Notes: generated by a model not told the origin, from the letters alone. A stretch of 64,000 nucleotides of DNA from Papio anubis (GCF_008728515.1 NC_044980.1:56835680-56899679); one strand, 5' to 3'. Positions 43,344 to 55,695 are shown, numbered from the stretch's first letter. Translations and numbers: made by a program.

Positions 43344-46005
43344 TTTTTTTTTCTTTAAAGAGAGAAATTATCTGGTTGTGAGTCCCAGCTCCCCCATTAA
43401 GGGAGGGGTGAGAAGTACTACACTACATCCCAGGTAAAGTGAGAAACGAGGTGTCAAGGGAACCTCTCAGAGGCTCTGAAATGTGTTCTCTGAGTTGGCC
43501 TAGTGTCTAACTTTGTACAGCTAAAGTGGACTATAGACTTGTTTCTTGTCCAATAGAGCCACCTGTAGGGGTGAAGAGACCTCAGGAAAAGCCTAGAGAT
43601 TTAGCACCTCATGTCCAGACACCAAAGGAAAGGGTCACTAGAAATCATTTGATAGAAAAATGCTTCTTCCTAGGTAAAGAGAACTGGAGGAGAGAGACGC
43701 CCAGTAGCTCACCTCTGAGAAGCCCACAAAGGAGAGAAAAGAATTAGCAGTGATCATCTACCAGTACTAAATGGGGATGCCAGCTTCAGATAGCCACTGG
43801 CCCCAGAGCCAAAAGCCACCCAGCCAGATAAGAACTTTATTATGCCTGCGTCTCCCCGCCTTTCCTGAGTTTCCATTGCCTGAAGTACAAATTGGGGACC
43901 AGAGAGAAGGTAGAAAGCTGAACAACCACATACCTTTCCCACTGAGGGCTTCTAGGAAGAAACAGGCTTATCTAGGAAAAAAGAGGGGGAGGAAAAAGCA
44001 TAAGGCAGGCTTAGAGTTTTGATAACACTAACCTGGACATTCCCACTTTAAAGTAAATCTCTAGCTATGACTTAAAGAAGCTCTAAGATTATCTATTACT
44101 TAAGAGTGAATAGAAAAATAATGGGTTGGGTAGCTTCAACCAAGATTATGGAAAGATAATTCCCCACTGAACAAAGTTTAAAGAAGCAGTAGGAGGGAAA
44201 AAAAATAAGTTGTGTTATGATCACAATCACACATCACGCTTGTGCAGCATGCCAGCTACATTTGCTTGGCCCAGCTGGTGTAACTCTTGTAACAACCGTC
44301 CTTAGATCTCATCCTGTTTGAATGACAAGTGATTGAGATGATTGCTTTTGCTTTTGGAAAAATCCCCAAAGAGGAAAATGCCACCCATTTGTTTTGGAGA
44401 GAAGAAACTTGGTCAAATACTAACAACAGGACCTGGTCCATTAGCAGAGGTAGGAACCTCTAGGACTCGCAGCTTTTTATATCTCCTTTCACTCTTTGCT
44501 AACTTAAACCATCACAGTGTCACACTAATGTCATAAATGATACACTACTTTTTATATGGAAGAGAAAGTAAGATCCATCCAGTTCCAAAACGACACCAGA
44601 TTTCTGTTATCCTTATCCTTAGTGTTTCATTACAGTTTCTGTAATGAAACAATGAGAACCAATGAGGTCTGGAACTTCCAAAGAAGAGATAGAAGTTGAA
44701 GATAGCATAGAGGAGACTGGACCTATCCCAGCAACGATGCATTAGGGAGGGGGAAAGGAAGGAGAAGTGAGACAAATCTCAAAAAAAGGTGATGGTGGAG
44801 CAAAGCAATCCCCTGGCCACCTGTCACTTAGCTTTGAGCAGCTGCTGGTGAGAGAAAACCCCTGTGTACAGGAAGGACCTATGTAGGCTGTACAAGTCAA
44901 GGCTGCTCGTAGCTTGTAGTGTCTACCATGCTTAAGTTTGATTACCTGTACTCAAGATAGAGTAAAACAGCAATGCCCTGCAACCTAAATCACTCTACTG
45001 AATCTGACAGAAAGATAAGCTTCATTACAGTAGCAAAAAGACAAATTTTTTACATAGCCAAGTTATTATAGCACATTCTGATCAGGATAGCTTTAAATCT
45101 ATACATGTACATTTCTTGCCGAGTATGTTATTTAATAAGGCCTAAAGTTAAATTGAAAGCAAAAGCACAGTGAGTTTGTTGAAGTATTTATCTAATGTTC
45201 CTGACTGAAGAGATACATTTAGTAGTTGTTTCTCAGGTAACTAAACTTTGCTGTCTGGCTTAGTTTTTTATGTATTTAATTTGCCTTTAAACCTGGATTC
45301 CGTGCAAAGTTTCATAACTGCTTTAAAATATGGGCTTTATTAGAGATGTGAAAACTGAGAATGCAGTCATATTTTCTCCTTATTAACTCATCACACAATA
45401 CCAAAGTGGGGAATGGAGATTTAGAACACTTAGATATCCAAATTGGTAAGACACAAAGCCAAATAACTAGGTCTTTTCATGACCCTGAACATAATTGAGG
45501 TTCTGCAAAGAAAAACTTGATTCCCTTACACTCAAAATCCTTTGGTTTTATAGTTGAATAGTGTAATATTTTACTTTTTAAAAATGATCATCTTTTGTAT
45601 AAGGATTTTCAAAGATTCATTTTTGCTTTCTTGTTCACTGGTTATTGTTTTTGGGAGGCAGGGGGTTGTTTTTAAATCTCACTTCAAGAGATGTCCTTGG
45701 ATGGGGTTGGTAAATGAATGCTGCTTATCCCCACTTTTAAGAAGTGCGTGAATATCTGAGGAAGCTACGGTCAATTCTTCAGGCTGACTCAAATTCCAGG
45801 AAATCAGGCTAAGTCATCACCAGCATCACTCACTACTGACTACTTATTGAGAGGAACACAAATTTATAACCTAGGTAAGCAAATAGCTACACAACACAAT
45901 GCAGAATGGAGAAAAATCACAGGAGTGATGCAGAAGGCTTGAGGTCAGGGGCGCCTCAGAAGTTTGACTTAACAAAAGACTTCAAACTTCAAACTTTAGT
46001 CTGAT
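43344..46005. other. 2.7 kb of unassigned, probably unique sequence
   Basis: Frames of 60-83 codons, none with recognisable domains. 44.9-45.4 kb is AT-rich and repeat-free as far as I can see. No gene called. Confidence 0.4.
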
Positions 46006-46150
46006 TTTCGTCTTTAAGTGCCACTGGGGTAATTCTCTGACCATAATTTTCCTCATCAGTAAAATATTGAAAATTAGACCAATTACTTAAGATTAAATGA
46101 GAGAGGGATGTGCCTAGCACATAGTAGATGCTGTATAAATGCTGGTCTCC
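46006..46150 (+). repeat. MIR SINE, sense, 3' part
   Basis: ttcctcatcagtaaaatatt, gattaaatgagagagggatg, tgcctagcacatagtagatg, ctgtataaatgctgg. Confidence 0.7.
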
Positions 46151-46639
46151 TCTACATACCATGGGACTACATGCTGGAACACATGGTTGGCTCTTTATAC
46201 TTAACAAAGAGGAACTGACTAGGTCATGTTAGTGTCCCTCCGCCTAGAGCTAACACTGCAACCATATATCCCTCCTCTGGAGTGTAGCAGCTGGCTGCAT
46301 CTCCCAGTTGAAACCTGCCAACTACTGAGTGTCGGCAACTACAATGGAGAAAAGACAATGGAGACCACACCTCCCAGAAAGCACCTTTTTCCAGGTAAGT
46401 CTGTGTTTCCATGGACTCCACAAGGACAGTTTACAGATAGGGATGAACAAATGGGTAAAAAGTATGAGACAAAAATGTGAAACTTCACTATTAAAAATCC
46501 AAATTAAAGGAAGACATTTCTGTTTGTTTTTCAAAGTATTAAAGACTTCAAAACTATTAAGTGCTAGCAGAGATGAAGTAGAACACTCACTGTCACAGAT
46601 TACTTGCAGGAATAGGGTGAAGCAAATATAATTATTTGT
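46151..46639. other. Unassigned sequence with a consensus splice-donor word
   Basis: Contains cag|gtaagt at 46,392-46,400, a perfect 5' splice-site word. No matching exon or acceptor is recognised, so no gene is called. Confidence 0.35.
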
Positions 46640-46990
46640 CTGGGCTTTTAGAGAAGCAGATGCTAAGACTAGATTAAGCTTCACACAAGAATTTTATCAG
46701 AGGAAATGTCCATGTGAGAAAAAAATGGAGAGGGAGCCAAGGAAGGCTGAGAGAACCATCAGACCACAATGCAGTCTGACTTCAAGGGAAGGGAGGAAGG
46801 TTGAATGTAAGCGTCTTCGATTGCCTGGCAACCTCAGGAAGGCTCGGCAGGGCAATGGGGAAGCCCTTCAGCCAATGGCAGCCACCAGCAGAGTCCCAGG
46901 AACAGGCCTGCCTTAGTATCTCTTCCATGCTAGAGCACTGGCTGGGAGCGGCCCGTGGGAAGAGCGGCCTTAGATAGGCCCTTAGTCAAT
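46640..46990. repeat. Possible old dispersed repeat, family not assigned
   Basis: gagaagcagatgctaagact, gagagaaccatcagaccaca, gattgcctggcaacctcagg and gctgggagcggcccgtggga have the look of an LTR-like dispersed repeat, GC-rich against AT-rich flanks. The 63-codon frame inside is not credible. Confidence 0.3.
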
Positions 46991-47039
46991 TACACTCTTG
47001 TGTTTGGAGGACTTCAAGGCTCATTCCCATGGCCACTAC

Positions 47040-47240
47040 GGTGACTTTTTGGTAAACAAATTTAGCAATGTATATTAAAAGGTTTAAAAATAATTTTACT
47101 TTTTTTAATCTAGAACTCTATCTCTTGAAATCTATCCTAAGGAAATACCCTAAAATGGGAGAAATAACTTGAGTTACAAAGCTGTTCATTAAAAGTGTTT
47201 ATAATAGCAAAAAATCAGAAGCTAAACATCACTTCCAATT
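47040..47240 (+). repeat. L1M ORF2 3' fragment, sense
   Basis: ttgaaatctatcctaaggaa, gttcattaaaagtgtttata and atagcaaaaaatcagaagc match the old L1 ORF2 C-terminal region. Confidence 0.5.
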
Positions 47241-48469
47241 AATCATGGCAGTTTGTACTTCATCCATTTCACTCATTTACTTCAACTGCCCACCCCTGTA
47301 GGCCTTCAAGTTTGTGAGTTCTATGGTAGTGATAAAGGTGATATACGTGTTGTTTTTAAACCCACTGGTTAGCAGACCTTAGTCCTGCTGAACTTCTTCA
47401 CGATTCCAGGACTTGAAGGAGTGTTCTATAGCTCAATCCAGGAAGTAGTTCCCAAAACTGTACACATAGGTAAAAATTCACCATATGTGCATTTAGGATT
47501 AAAGTACTTCATGCACTTTACTAGATGAGATTTAACCTCGAAAAGAAGGAAAAGAAGAAATCAAAGGACATGGCTGCTTGAATTTTCCTGCTTCATGACA
47601 TAACTCTCTCAAATGCAAACACACATACCTGTCCCTCTGACATAGGGCTTAACCAGGTTGCAGAGACAAACCAACTGGGGGACAAGCGGGCTGCTCCCAG
47701 CTGCACCACCTTACACCTCCCTTTGGCCTTGTCCTCCTACACATCATGATTATTTTCTTCTTTTGATTTTATCCTCCGCAGCTTCCACTACCTTAATCTT
47801 GTCACTGTCACTGGTGCCGTTCATTCCAAATCTCAGTCCGCAGACACTTATCACTACTGTCTTCACCATTTGTTCAGGGGCCTGTTAGTATCTTACTGTC
47901 CTCTGCTTTCTTTATCAATTAAAAAAAAATTTTCTTCAAATCCAGAAAGGACTTGGGTGACATCATTGGATTTTTTTCTACAATAACTATAAGCATATTA
48001 TAACTAAATCTTACTTACTGTTTAAATTAAAGCTGCAATCTGTCACTTGCTTGATGCATAACATCTGCCCCTCAGAGATGACAAAATCAATTTGAATCCA
48101 AATGAGAACAAACTTTCACTCAACCATGGTATATGTACTCTGTGGCCCCCATCAGGACACAATACAATTCTGGATTCAGATATCCAGCTTTTGTAACTTA
48201 GAAACCAATTATGACTTTGAATAATTCATTAATCCAGAGTTACATTAATTGGAGAGTGTGGTGGCAGGTTGCTGACCCCATTCTTATACTATGCATTCAA
48301 TAATATGTATTAAGCAAATATATATTGTTGGTAAATACTGTGAGTTCCTACTCAATATCCGTTCTTCCCTTCTTCCATACTAGCAGAACGTTTATTTTAT
48401 TCTGGGTGGCAACACGCCTCGGCTCAAACAATAAGTCAATATTGTTACACATATTCGTGACCATCTTGT
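47241..48469. other. Unassigned sequence
   Basis: No named repeat or gene seen. Confidence 0.4.
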
Positions 48470-48790
48470 TCCACTTTGCTAGATACTAAATATCCCAATC
48501 TCCATTTGCAGCTAGAAATGACCAAGGACCCAGTTATGGCCAAAAAGATGTAAGGGGAAGTTTACTGGGGAACTTGTAAGAAGGCTTTACTTTCCTAATA
48601 AAAAGGACAGATGCAGCTAGCACCATCCTTCCCTCTCTCTTCCTTAATGCAGATGTAATGTGTGAAGCTGCAGCAGAAATCTTGAGATAATGAAGCAACA
48701 AGCAAGAGAATGAAAGGCCATCACATTGAAGATGACAGAGGGGAAGGTGAGATCAGTTTCTGAGTCCAGAAGCACAGGATTAAATTAGTA
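48470..48790 (+). repeat. Possible old LTR-like repeat, sense
   Basis: ccaaggacccagttatggcc, aaaaagatgtaaggggaagt, cttccttaatgcagatgtaa, tcacattgaagatgacagag recall a common mammalian LTR repeat. Diverged. Confidence 0.4.
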
Positions 48791-48924
48791 AGTCTCAGGA
48801 GTATGAAGGGCCTGTCAGTGTTCTGTAGGCAGTGAAATAGATAACCGATAAAAAATGAATACTAGGTATGCCCAAGTGTTTGGAGACCCTAGATGAGGCT
48901 AATACTTAGTTAGAGCAGAACCAC

Positions 48925-49018
48925 GCTCTCATACAAATATAGTAACAGTATAAGTTGCCATAATATTTTTGGAAAGAAATTTAGCATTATCTATCAGTAT
49001 TTTAAAAGCACAGATCCC
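48925..49018 (+). mobile_element. L1M, sense, piece 1 of 3
   Basis: taatatttttggaaagaaat, ttagcattatctatcagtat, tttaaaagcacagatcc belong to the ORF2 C-terminal region and are broken by the next Alu. Confidence 0.7.
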
Positions 49019-49307
49019 GTTTTTTTTCTTTCCTTTTTTTTTTTTTTTTAAAGACAGGGTCTCTCTCTCTCTTGCCCAGGCTGGAGTGCAGTGGTGTGAT
49101 CTCTGCCTCCAACTCCTGGGCTCAGGCAATCTTCCCATCTCAGTTTCCCGAGTAGCTGGGACTACAGGCATGTGAAACCACGCTCAGCTAATATTTGTAT
49201 TTTTTGTAAAGACACATCTCGCTCTCTTGCCCAGGCTGTTCTCAAACCCCTGAGCTCAAGGTGTGATCCACCTGCCTCGGCCTCCCAAGGTACTGGGATT
49301 ATAGTAC
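49019..49307 (-). mobile_element. AluJ-type SINE, antisense
   Basis: T-rich start, ccaggctggagtgcagtggt, reversed arms, ending early at tactgggattatagtac without the last Alu bases. Flanks aaagcacagatcc are identical at 49,005-49,017 and 49,308-49,320. Confidence 0.93.
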
Positions 49308-49320
49308 AAAGCACAGATCC

Positions 49321-49611
49321 TTTAAACTAACAAACCCATTACTGGGAAATTATCCTACAGAAAAACACAGGTGCAAAAAGATACATGCAGAGGTTATTTA
49401 TTGCAGCATTGTTTGAAGTAGCAAAAAATGAGAAGCAACCTAAATATTAAATTAGAAAAATAAATTAAAGTACGTACATTCATACAAGGAAACACTATGC
49501 AGCTGTTCAAGAAAGAATAATACAGTATGCATGTAATGACACGGAAAGATGTCCAGAGATACTCTTAGTGGGGAAAAAAAAAGAGCAATTTTTCTTAAAA
49601 CTTTAAAATGC
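49321..49611 (+). mobile_element. L1M, sense, piece 2 of 3
   Basis: acccattactgggaaattat, cctacagaaaaacacaggtg, ttattgcagcattgtttgaa, actatgcagctgttcaagaa, cggaaagatgtccagagata. Continues piece 1. Confidence 0.8.
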
Positions 49612-49612
49612 T

Positions 49613-49907
49613 GGCCGGGCATGGTGGCTTATGCCTGTAATCTCAGCACTTTGGGAGGCCAAGGCAGGCAGATCATTTGAGGTCTGGAGTTCGAGACCAG
49701 CCTGACCAACATGGTGAAACCCTGTCTGTACTAAAACTACAAAAAAAAAAAAATAGCCAGGCGTGGTGGTGGGAGCCTGTAGTCCGTGCTACTCAGGAGG
49801 CTGAGGCAGGAGAATTGCTTGAGCTCAGTAGGCAGAGGTTGCACTGAGCCAAGATCACACCACTGCACTCCAGCCTGGGCAACAGAGCAAGACTCCATTT
49901 CAAAAAA
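49613..49907 (+). mobile_element. AluS-type SINE, sense
   Basis: ggccgggcatggtggcttat, gcctgaccaacatggtgaaa, A-run in the middle, ccagcctgggcaacagagca. Flanks aaaatgct and caaatgct suggest a short target duplication inside the L1M. Confidence 0.94.
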
Positions 49908-49914
49908 ATCAAAT

Positions 49915-50000
49915 GCTACACATGGTTGTTGGTATATACATGCACAGAAAAAGTCTGAAAGAGAGAAGCCAAACAGACGAAACGAACACAGTATGTTTTC
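49915..50000 (+). mobile_element. L1M, sense, piece 3 of 3
   Basis: ggtatatacatgcacagaaa, aagtctgaaagagag fits the next part of the old L1. Confidence 0.5.
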
Positions 50001-50280
50001 TAACATGCTTTTTCTAACAACTATTATTGGTGTGACAATATTAACCAAAAGCAAACAATAGGAATAACTCAAGGCTGAGGTTCATCACTGGTGACCAGGG
50101 GACATAAAATTGCAGATTTAAAGTAGCTCCAAAACAACTGAGCTTCCAAAGTTTTGGTAGGCGAAGCAAGTGAATGCCAAAGTGTCATAAAGAGGGAGGA
50201 AAGAGATGAGTCAAGACTTAAAGTCATTATCGAGATAAAGAAAAGTTTGAGAAAATGTAATATGAATGTATGGCCCCTGA
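50001..50280. other. Unassigned sequence
   Basis: No feature recognised. Confidence 0.35.
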
Positions 50281-50414
50281 ACCCACTGCTGCTGCCTCTG
50301 GAAGTTTTATTCGCTGTAGTCAGTGCCAGCTGCACCAGTGACCTCTGCTTTCATGCATTTCTATCTTCCAATGCCAAGACTGGTGCAGATGTGTCGGGCT
50401 GGGGCATCCTGCAG
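50281..50414. repeat. Copy A of an unassigned repeat shared with 51,715-51,870
   Basis: acccactgctgctgcctctg, cagtgccagctgcacca, tgccaagactggtgcagatg and gggctggggcatcctgcag recur in the same order and orientation at 51.7 kb with moderate divergence. Confidence 0.7.
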
Positions 50415-51439
50415 CCAAGGAAGACAAGGAAATTGTATTGGAAGAGGAGAAAGGAAGTTCTGAGCCTGATTCCCTGGAACTGGAAGAGCTGTGAACAATG
50501 AAGAAGTCCGAAGAGGGAGCAAGCTTGTGTTTGGTGGAGCAAACAGAGTAGCGATGTCAAAGTTCTCCCTCAGATGTGCACCACAGCCTGTTTTTAACAT
50601 GAGGCTAGTTCCCCATTTACCCCTCCAGAGTCCATTCTATTTCTATCAACTTTTCTACCTGAGTTTCTCCTTTGTGGCAAGACCATATGTTCTTGAAATT
50701 TGTTCCTCTGACCTCTGCCCCCAAACAACATATAGCTTCATTTGAGGGTTTCTAAAAGACTTTTGCTAAAGATTTCAGAGGATAACAAGATAACAAATGC
50801 TCCTGATCTGTTGTTTGTTAGTAGAATGAGCCTGACCCACTTTTGTGGAAGTGCTGTTGCTCATATTAACACATCTCTCTTAGACCTTGATGATGAACTC
50901 AGCTGCTACAAGCCAACCTATCCATCTTTCTGTTGTTGGTCCAGTTTCTAACTTAGCCCTCAAGCCATCTTTTCTCTAGCCTTAGCCCTTCTGGTTTGAG
51001 TTACAACATTAACACTAATGGGGAGAATTTGGCTTATATACAGACTCATTAAGTTTCAGAGCAAGTTTCAGACCTGTCCCTCCCGTCTCACTGTCTTCTT
51101 AATTCAGTCATTTCCTAACAAACATCATCGAAGGTAAGAAAAGTACACTGGGTCACCAATGTGAAAGTGGAGGTTTTAGAGAATAGAAGAAAGGGGCTGG
51201 ATACAAAAGTGATTCTGGAAGTCAGCTGACAGCCGTGATGAGCTTAAGGTCAAAAGAGATGTTGCTAAGAAATTGTGATGAAGAGACACTGGTCTTAGTG
51301 TGGCAGAGAGGCAACGCCTCCTCTGTCACTGGGGGAGGAAAGGAAATGCCCTCAAATGATACGGTTTTGAGGAGGTAATATCAAAAAGTCAAAACGAAGT
51401 ATACCCATCGAAGTTTTTAGTTTCAATACACATTAATCA
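50415..51439. other. Unassigned sequence
   Basis: No named repeat. Frames below 85 codons. Confidence 0.4.
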
Positions 51440-51955
51440 ACTCTGGGGTAATTTGCATAGAAAAAGAATTTATTAAAAGATAATTGGTAATTCACGTAGT
51501 GTCCCACAAAGTTGGAGAATCTGACATGAAGCCACACTTCCAGAAACAATGTTCTCAATCTCACTGCACACAATTGGTCCTGTGAAGACTCCAGTGCCCC
51601 AGTGTTGTATATTTTACCTGGCTCTCACTGCCAACACCAAACACACCAGACACCACTGCTGAACCATCCTGGATGCCAGGAGGGCCAATCCCCAAGGACA
51701 CCTCCAGCCTTTCAACCCACTGCTGCTGCCTCTGAAAACTACATTTGCTGCTGCCAGCACTAGCTCCACCTAATGGGTTCCTGGTGGCTCTGCTTCTGTG
51801 CAGCTCTAGCTTCTGATGCCAAGTCTGGTGCAGATGCAACTGGCTGGGGGAACCTGCAACATGGGCCCATACCCTAGAATCAAGGGACATTGGGAATATA
51901 CCATCCAGCATTTTTAGCTTCTACAGTAGACGGTGGGCCAAAGGTAAAAAAAAAA
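51440..51955 (-). repeat. Possible LTR-like repeat including copy B (51,715-51,870)
   Basis: aagaatttattaaaagataa at 51,463 reads as an AATAAA word on the minus strand. acatgaagccacacttccag, ccactgctgctgcctctgaa and ttagcttctacagtagacgg follow. The minus-strand 116-codon frame (51561-51911) falls wholly inside and has no known domain. Orientation is inferred from the AATAAA word. Confidence 0.4.
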
Positions 51956-52733
51956 AGCATCCACACCAGAGGTCAAAAAGAGTGTGTGGAAGAGTTGAAA
52001 GTATCAGAATTGGTTTACGTTGGCAGACGAGTCCCGCTGGCAGAGGAGTCCCGTAAGATTGAGTGAAAGGGAACTGTAAAGTCAGATCCTGAGCCTTAGG
52101 ATAGGTGAGGAGTTGAGTTGAATATGGAGATAGAGAGACAAGAAGGGAAGAATTTTTTCTAACCTTTATTTAAAAAATGTTTTCTGATTAAAGAAAATAA
52201 ATGTTCATAATAAATAAAAGTGCTAAAAAGTTCAAAAAAGCAAATGAAAATGATCCATAATCTGCCAACTCATCTTACTGCTGTTACCATTTTAACTATT
52301 TTCTATATATTTTTCTGTGAATATATAGGTCTTAATCTACACAATATTTTCCTTGTGTTTTTTCCAAAATTATGATTTTTATGACTACTTAACATTCCAT
52401 TATCTGGCTGCACCATCATTTTTGTCATATCGCATATTTTTCCTTAAATTTTTAGGTAAAATAAGTAGGTAAAAAGGAGTACAAATATTGACACATATTG
52501 TCTCCTCACTGCAAAAATATTGTGCATTTCTCATGATATAGTTTTGAATATTTCATTTCTCTAAAATTGCACTAATACTATGTATAATCACATTTTTAAC
52601 TCTTCATAGATAAAAAATTATCCCATTTTTATTTTGTATTTATTTAATCATAAGTAAGGCTTTATGACTTTTACCACATACATATATAAATTGTCATGTC
52701 TTTTCCTCTTTCTCCTTTTGAAAATACATTTCT
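51956..52733. other. AT-rich unassigned sequence, probably decayed repeat
   Basis: ttaactattttctatatatt, taacattccattatctggct and gctgcaccatcatttttgtc recall a common old repeat that I cannot name. Confidence 0.3.
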
Positions 52734-53008
52734 GGCTGGGTGCAATGGCTCACATTTGTAATCCTAGCAGTTTGGGAGGCCAAGGCAGGAAGATCAGTTG
52801 AGACCAGCCTGGGCGACATGGTGAGACCCCATCTCTACAAATTAAAAAATTACTCAGACACAGGGATGTGCACCTGTAGTCCTAGCTACCTGGGAGGCTG
52901 AAGTAGGAGGATCTCTTGAGCCCAGGAGTTCAGGCTGCAGTGAGCTATGATAGCACCACAGCACTCCAGCCTGGGTGACAGAGCAAGAATGTGTAAAAAG
53001 AAAAAAGA
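52734..53008 (+). mobile_element. AluJ-type SINE, sense
   Basis: ggctgggtgcaatggctcac, gagaccagcctgggcgacat, gcactccagcctgggtgaca, weak A tail. Diverged, shortened in the left arm. Confidence 0.92.
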
Positions 53009-53010
53009 TA

Positions 53011-53230
53011 GTACGTTTCTTTTTCTTGTTCGTAAAATTTCTTGGTATAATAAGAATATAAATCCTTTGTCAAGTAGGTTTGAAATACTTTTTTAAGTTT
53101 TCACTTATCTTGCTGTTTTTTCTCACATACAGAAGTTTAAGATGTTTGTGTAATCAAATAAATATTTTTATTTATGCTGTCTACCTTTAGATTTGTGCAT
53201 TATCTTTTGCAGGCTAACTTTTTTTTGAAC
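53011..53230 (-). repeat. Possible old L1 fragment, antisense
   Basis: atcctttgtcaagtaggttt and cacatacagaagtttaagat resemble reversed L1M ORF2 wording. Weak. Confidence 0.3.
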
Positions 53231-53464
53231 AAAATTATGGGCTTAAATTACAGGGAGAAGGGAAACAAATCAGCTTGTCCCTCAACTTTGCACATTTTAC
53301 ATTTTTCAGGAAATGGCCCATTCTTCCAGTTGCTAAGAAAAAAACCCTAGCGTGGAAACTGATATCTGTTTCCTTCACCACACACCTCCAGCCTTCAGAT
53401 CTGCCTTTAAGACATATATGCAGAATCTGGCCACTTCCCCACCCGGGCACTACCACCCAGGTCC

Positions 53465-53925
53465 TAAGTTTGCTTATTTCTCACTGCAGCTTTCTAATTT
53501 ATCTCCCTGTTTCCTTTTAAAATAAAAATCAAATCACCCTACTCCTCTGCTCAAACCCTCAAACACATTCCTGCCTTGGGATCTTTCATAACATGTTCCT
53601 GCCCCACATATCCAAATGCCTCACTCCCTCACTCTATTCAGGATCTCTGCTCAAACATCCTTCCTCAAAGGCCTTCCCTGAGTATCCTATTTCAAATAGC
53701 GCTTCACTGTCTCTGCCATCACTCTGTCCCCTACTCCCTGCTTTGCATTTCACTGTAGCATTATCACCAGAGCCATGCACTTGTCATGTGTTTGTCAGTC
53801 TGTCCCTCCTGTCCTTCCTAGAATGGAAGCTCTTCAAGGACAAGGGATGCATCCTCAGGACCTAGCATGGGGCTTGGCACTTAGCAGATACTCAGTAAAT
53901 ATTTGTAATAAATGAAAGTAAATAT
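53465..53925 (+). repeat. L2 LINE 3' part, sense
   Basis: atcaaatcaccctactcctc, tcaggatctctgctcaaaca, ggccttccctgagtatccta, tagaatggaagctcttcaag, gacctagcatggggcttggc, agatactcagtaaatatttg in the L2 order. About 450 bp, the longest L2 piece in the window. The two 60-90 codon frames over it are shadows of L2. Confidence 0.87.
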
Positions 53926-55090
53926 TTGTCATAGTTTGAGTTATTTAAAGCAGACCCCAAGGCAAGGGTAAGTGTGCAAATGATTTACTATGGAACTGGG
54001 AAGGGAGTGAGGAAGCAGTGAAGGCCCAGCCACAGCCCAATCCCGCATGGCGCTGTAGCCTGTCACCCAGAGGCAAGGGAGCCGAGCGTTATACTGGCTC
54101 AGCAGTCAGTCACTGGCCACCTGGCAGGTGTAAACTCTCAGCTCTCCTCTCAGCCCCAACAGCTCAAGAGAAAGCCTCTAAAGAAGGAAACAAATACCAG
54201 CCAGTAGCAGCAAAACTATGAAAGCTGGTGAAAGGGATTCAAGGTGTCCACTACAATACTGAATGAATGTGTGAATGTGTAAATGAGTGAACGAAGAAGG
54301 AATATGTTTAAATACTTGTAAGTTTGATAGAGGAGACAGCTGGACTAATGAAAAGCAGGTGTGAGAAGCATGAATTTGATCACAAGTGCCAGTGTGTACT
54401 TTCCTAATCAGTGGGACCACACTGGGCTAAGCTTCCCTCTGCATCTTTGCTTCAAAACAAGGTTGGACCAACACTAGGCCACTGGATATTTCTGCTGGGG
54501 ACAGCATACGATGGGACAACTAGCAGAGCATGCCAGAAGGCTCTGCTCAAATTCTCAGCCACATACATTATCAATTAAAAATCCATTTGGATCTGTGGAT
54601 TTCAACTAAAAGGACAAGTCAGTTGAATGGGGAGGAGCTAACTACAACCTTTTCCTCAAATTCTGCCTTGCCCCTTAAGAAACATCAGAATATTGAAGAA
54701 CAAACAAATGTAATTTGTGAAATGTCCCCCCAGAAGTTAGCTAGGCACCCTACGCTTACCCTAATGATCAATAAGCTTCTCCTTTAGAATTTTAATTCTT
54801 CTTGAAATAACCAGATCCTAGAGACTCTGATTCAAAAACTGTTGTGTGAGTCCTGAGTATGTGTGTGAAATAACCAGACCCTAGAAAGTCCGATTCAAAA
54901 ACTTTGTGTGTGTCACGTTAAAAGCTGCCCAGGCTCTTCTGAGTACATAGCCAGGGTTAAGAAGTTGGGCTTAGTCTTCCAATCACTCCTGCCAGGAGCA
55001 CATTATTTCAGTCAGACAATCCGAATCTCTCCACCTTCACATAAGCAAAGACACTGAAGGAAGGTAAGAATTTCCTCCTCAATTTTTAAT
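53926..55090. other. Unassigned sequence
   Basis: 53.94-54.2 kb is somewhat GC-rich and may be an old dispersed repeat. No gene supported. Confidence 0.35.
54803..54911. repeat. Imperfect tandem duplication, period about 63 bp
   Basis: gaaataaccagatcctagag with ctgattcaaaaact (54,803-54,841) recurs as gaaataaccagaccctagaa with cgattcaaaaact (54,866-54,903), each followed by a GT-rich stretch. Confidence 0.85.
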
Positions 55091-55394
55091 TATGAAAAAA
55101 AAATTTGAGACGGGGTCTCCCTCTGTCACCCAGGCTGGAGTGCAGTGGTGTGATCATAGCCACTGCAGCCTTGATCTCCTGGGCTTGAGCAATCCTCCCG
55201 CCTCAGCCTCCCAAGAAGCTGGGGCTATAAGCAAACACCACCACACCCAGCTAATTTTGTGTGTGTGCATGGCAGGGGAGGACAAGGTGTCACTATGTTG
55301 CTCAGGCTAGTTTCAAACTCCTGGCCTCAAGTGGTCCTCCTGCCTTGGTCTCCCAAAGTGCTGGGATTACAGACATGAGCCACCACACCTGGTC
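55091..55394 (-). mobile_element. AluJ-type SINE, antisense
   Basis: Short T-poor start, gagacggggtctccctctgt, agccactgcagccttgatct, ccaccacacctggtc at the end. A gtgtgtgtgcatggcagggg stretch replaces the usual middle T/A part. Confidence 0.9.
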
Positions 55395-55695
55395 ATGAAA
55401 ACTTTTATTTATACAAAAAAAAATGTTGGAAGAATGAGTATTATAAACACACACATGCCCTTCTGCTAGATTCAGTAACTGCTAATATTTTGTGTGTCAC
55501 TATATTTGCCTTATTCATATACATACATACACATGTTCGTGCATGTATGCATATGGATAAATCAATATGTACATACACATATTTTTGAGCCATTTGAAAT
55601 AAGTTGCAGATAGCATGATCCTTTACTGCTGAATATTTTCAGTGAGTATTCTGAAAACTAGAACCTGCTCCTTGATAACCACAATATCAGCATCG
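55395..55695. repeat. Old L1M-type repeat, piece 1 of 2
   Basis: tctgctagattcagtaactg, tgctaatattttgtgtgtca, gagccatttgaaataagttg, cagatagcatgatcctttac, gataaccacaatatcagcat follow the order of a common old repeat. Its continuation (aataattccctgacaacggc...) is at 57,215. Confidence 0.45.
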
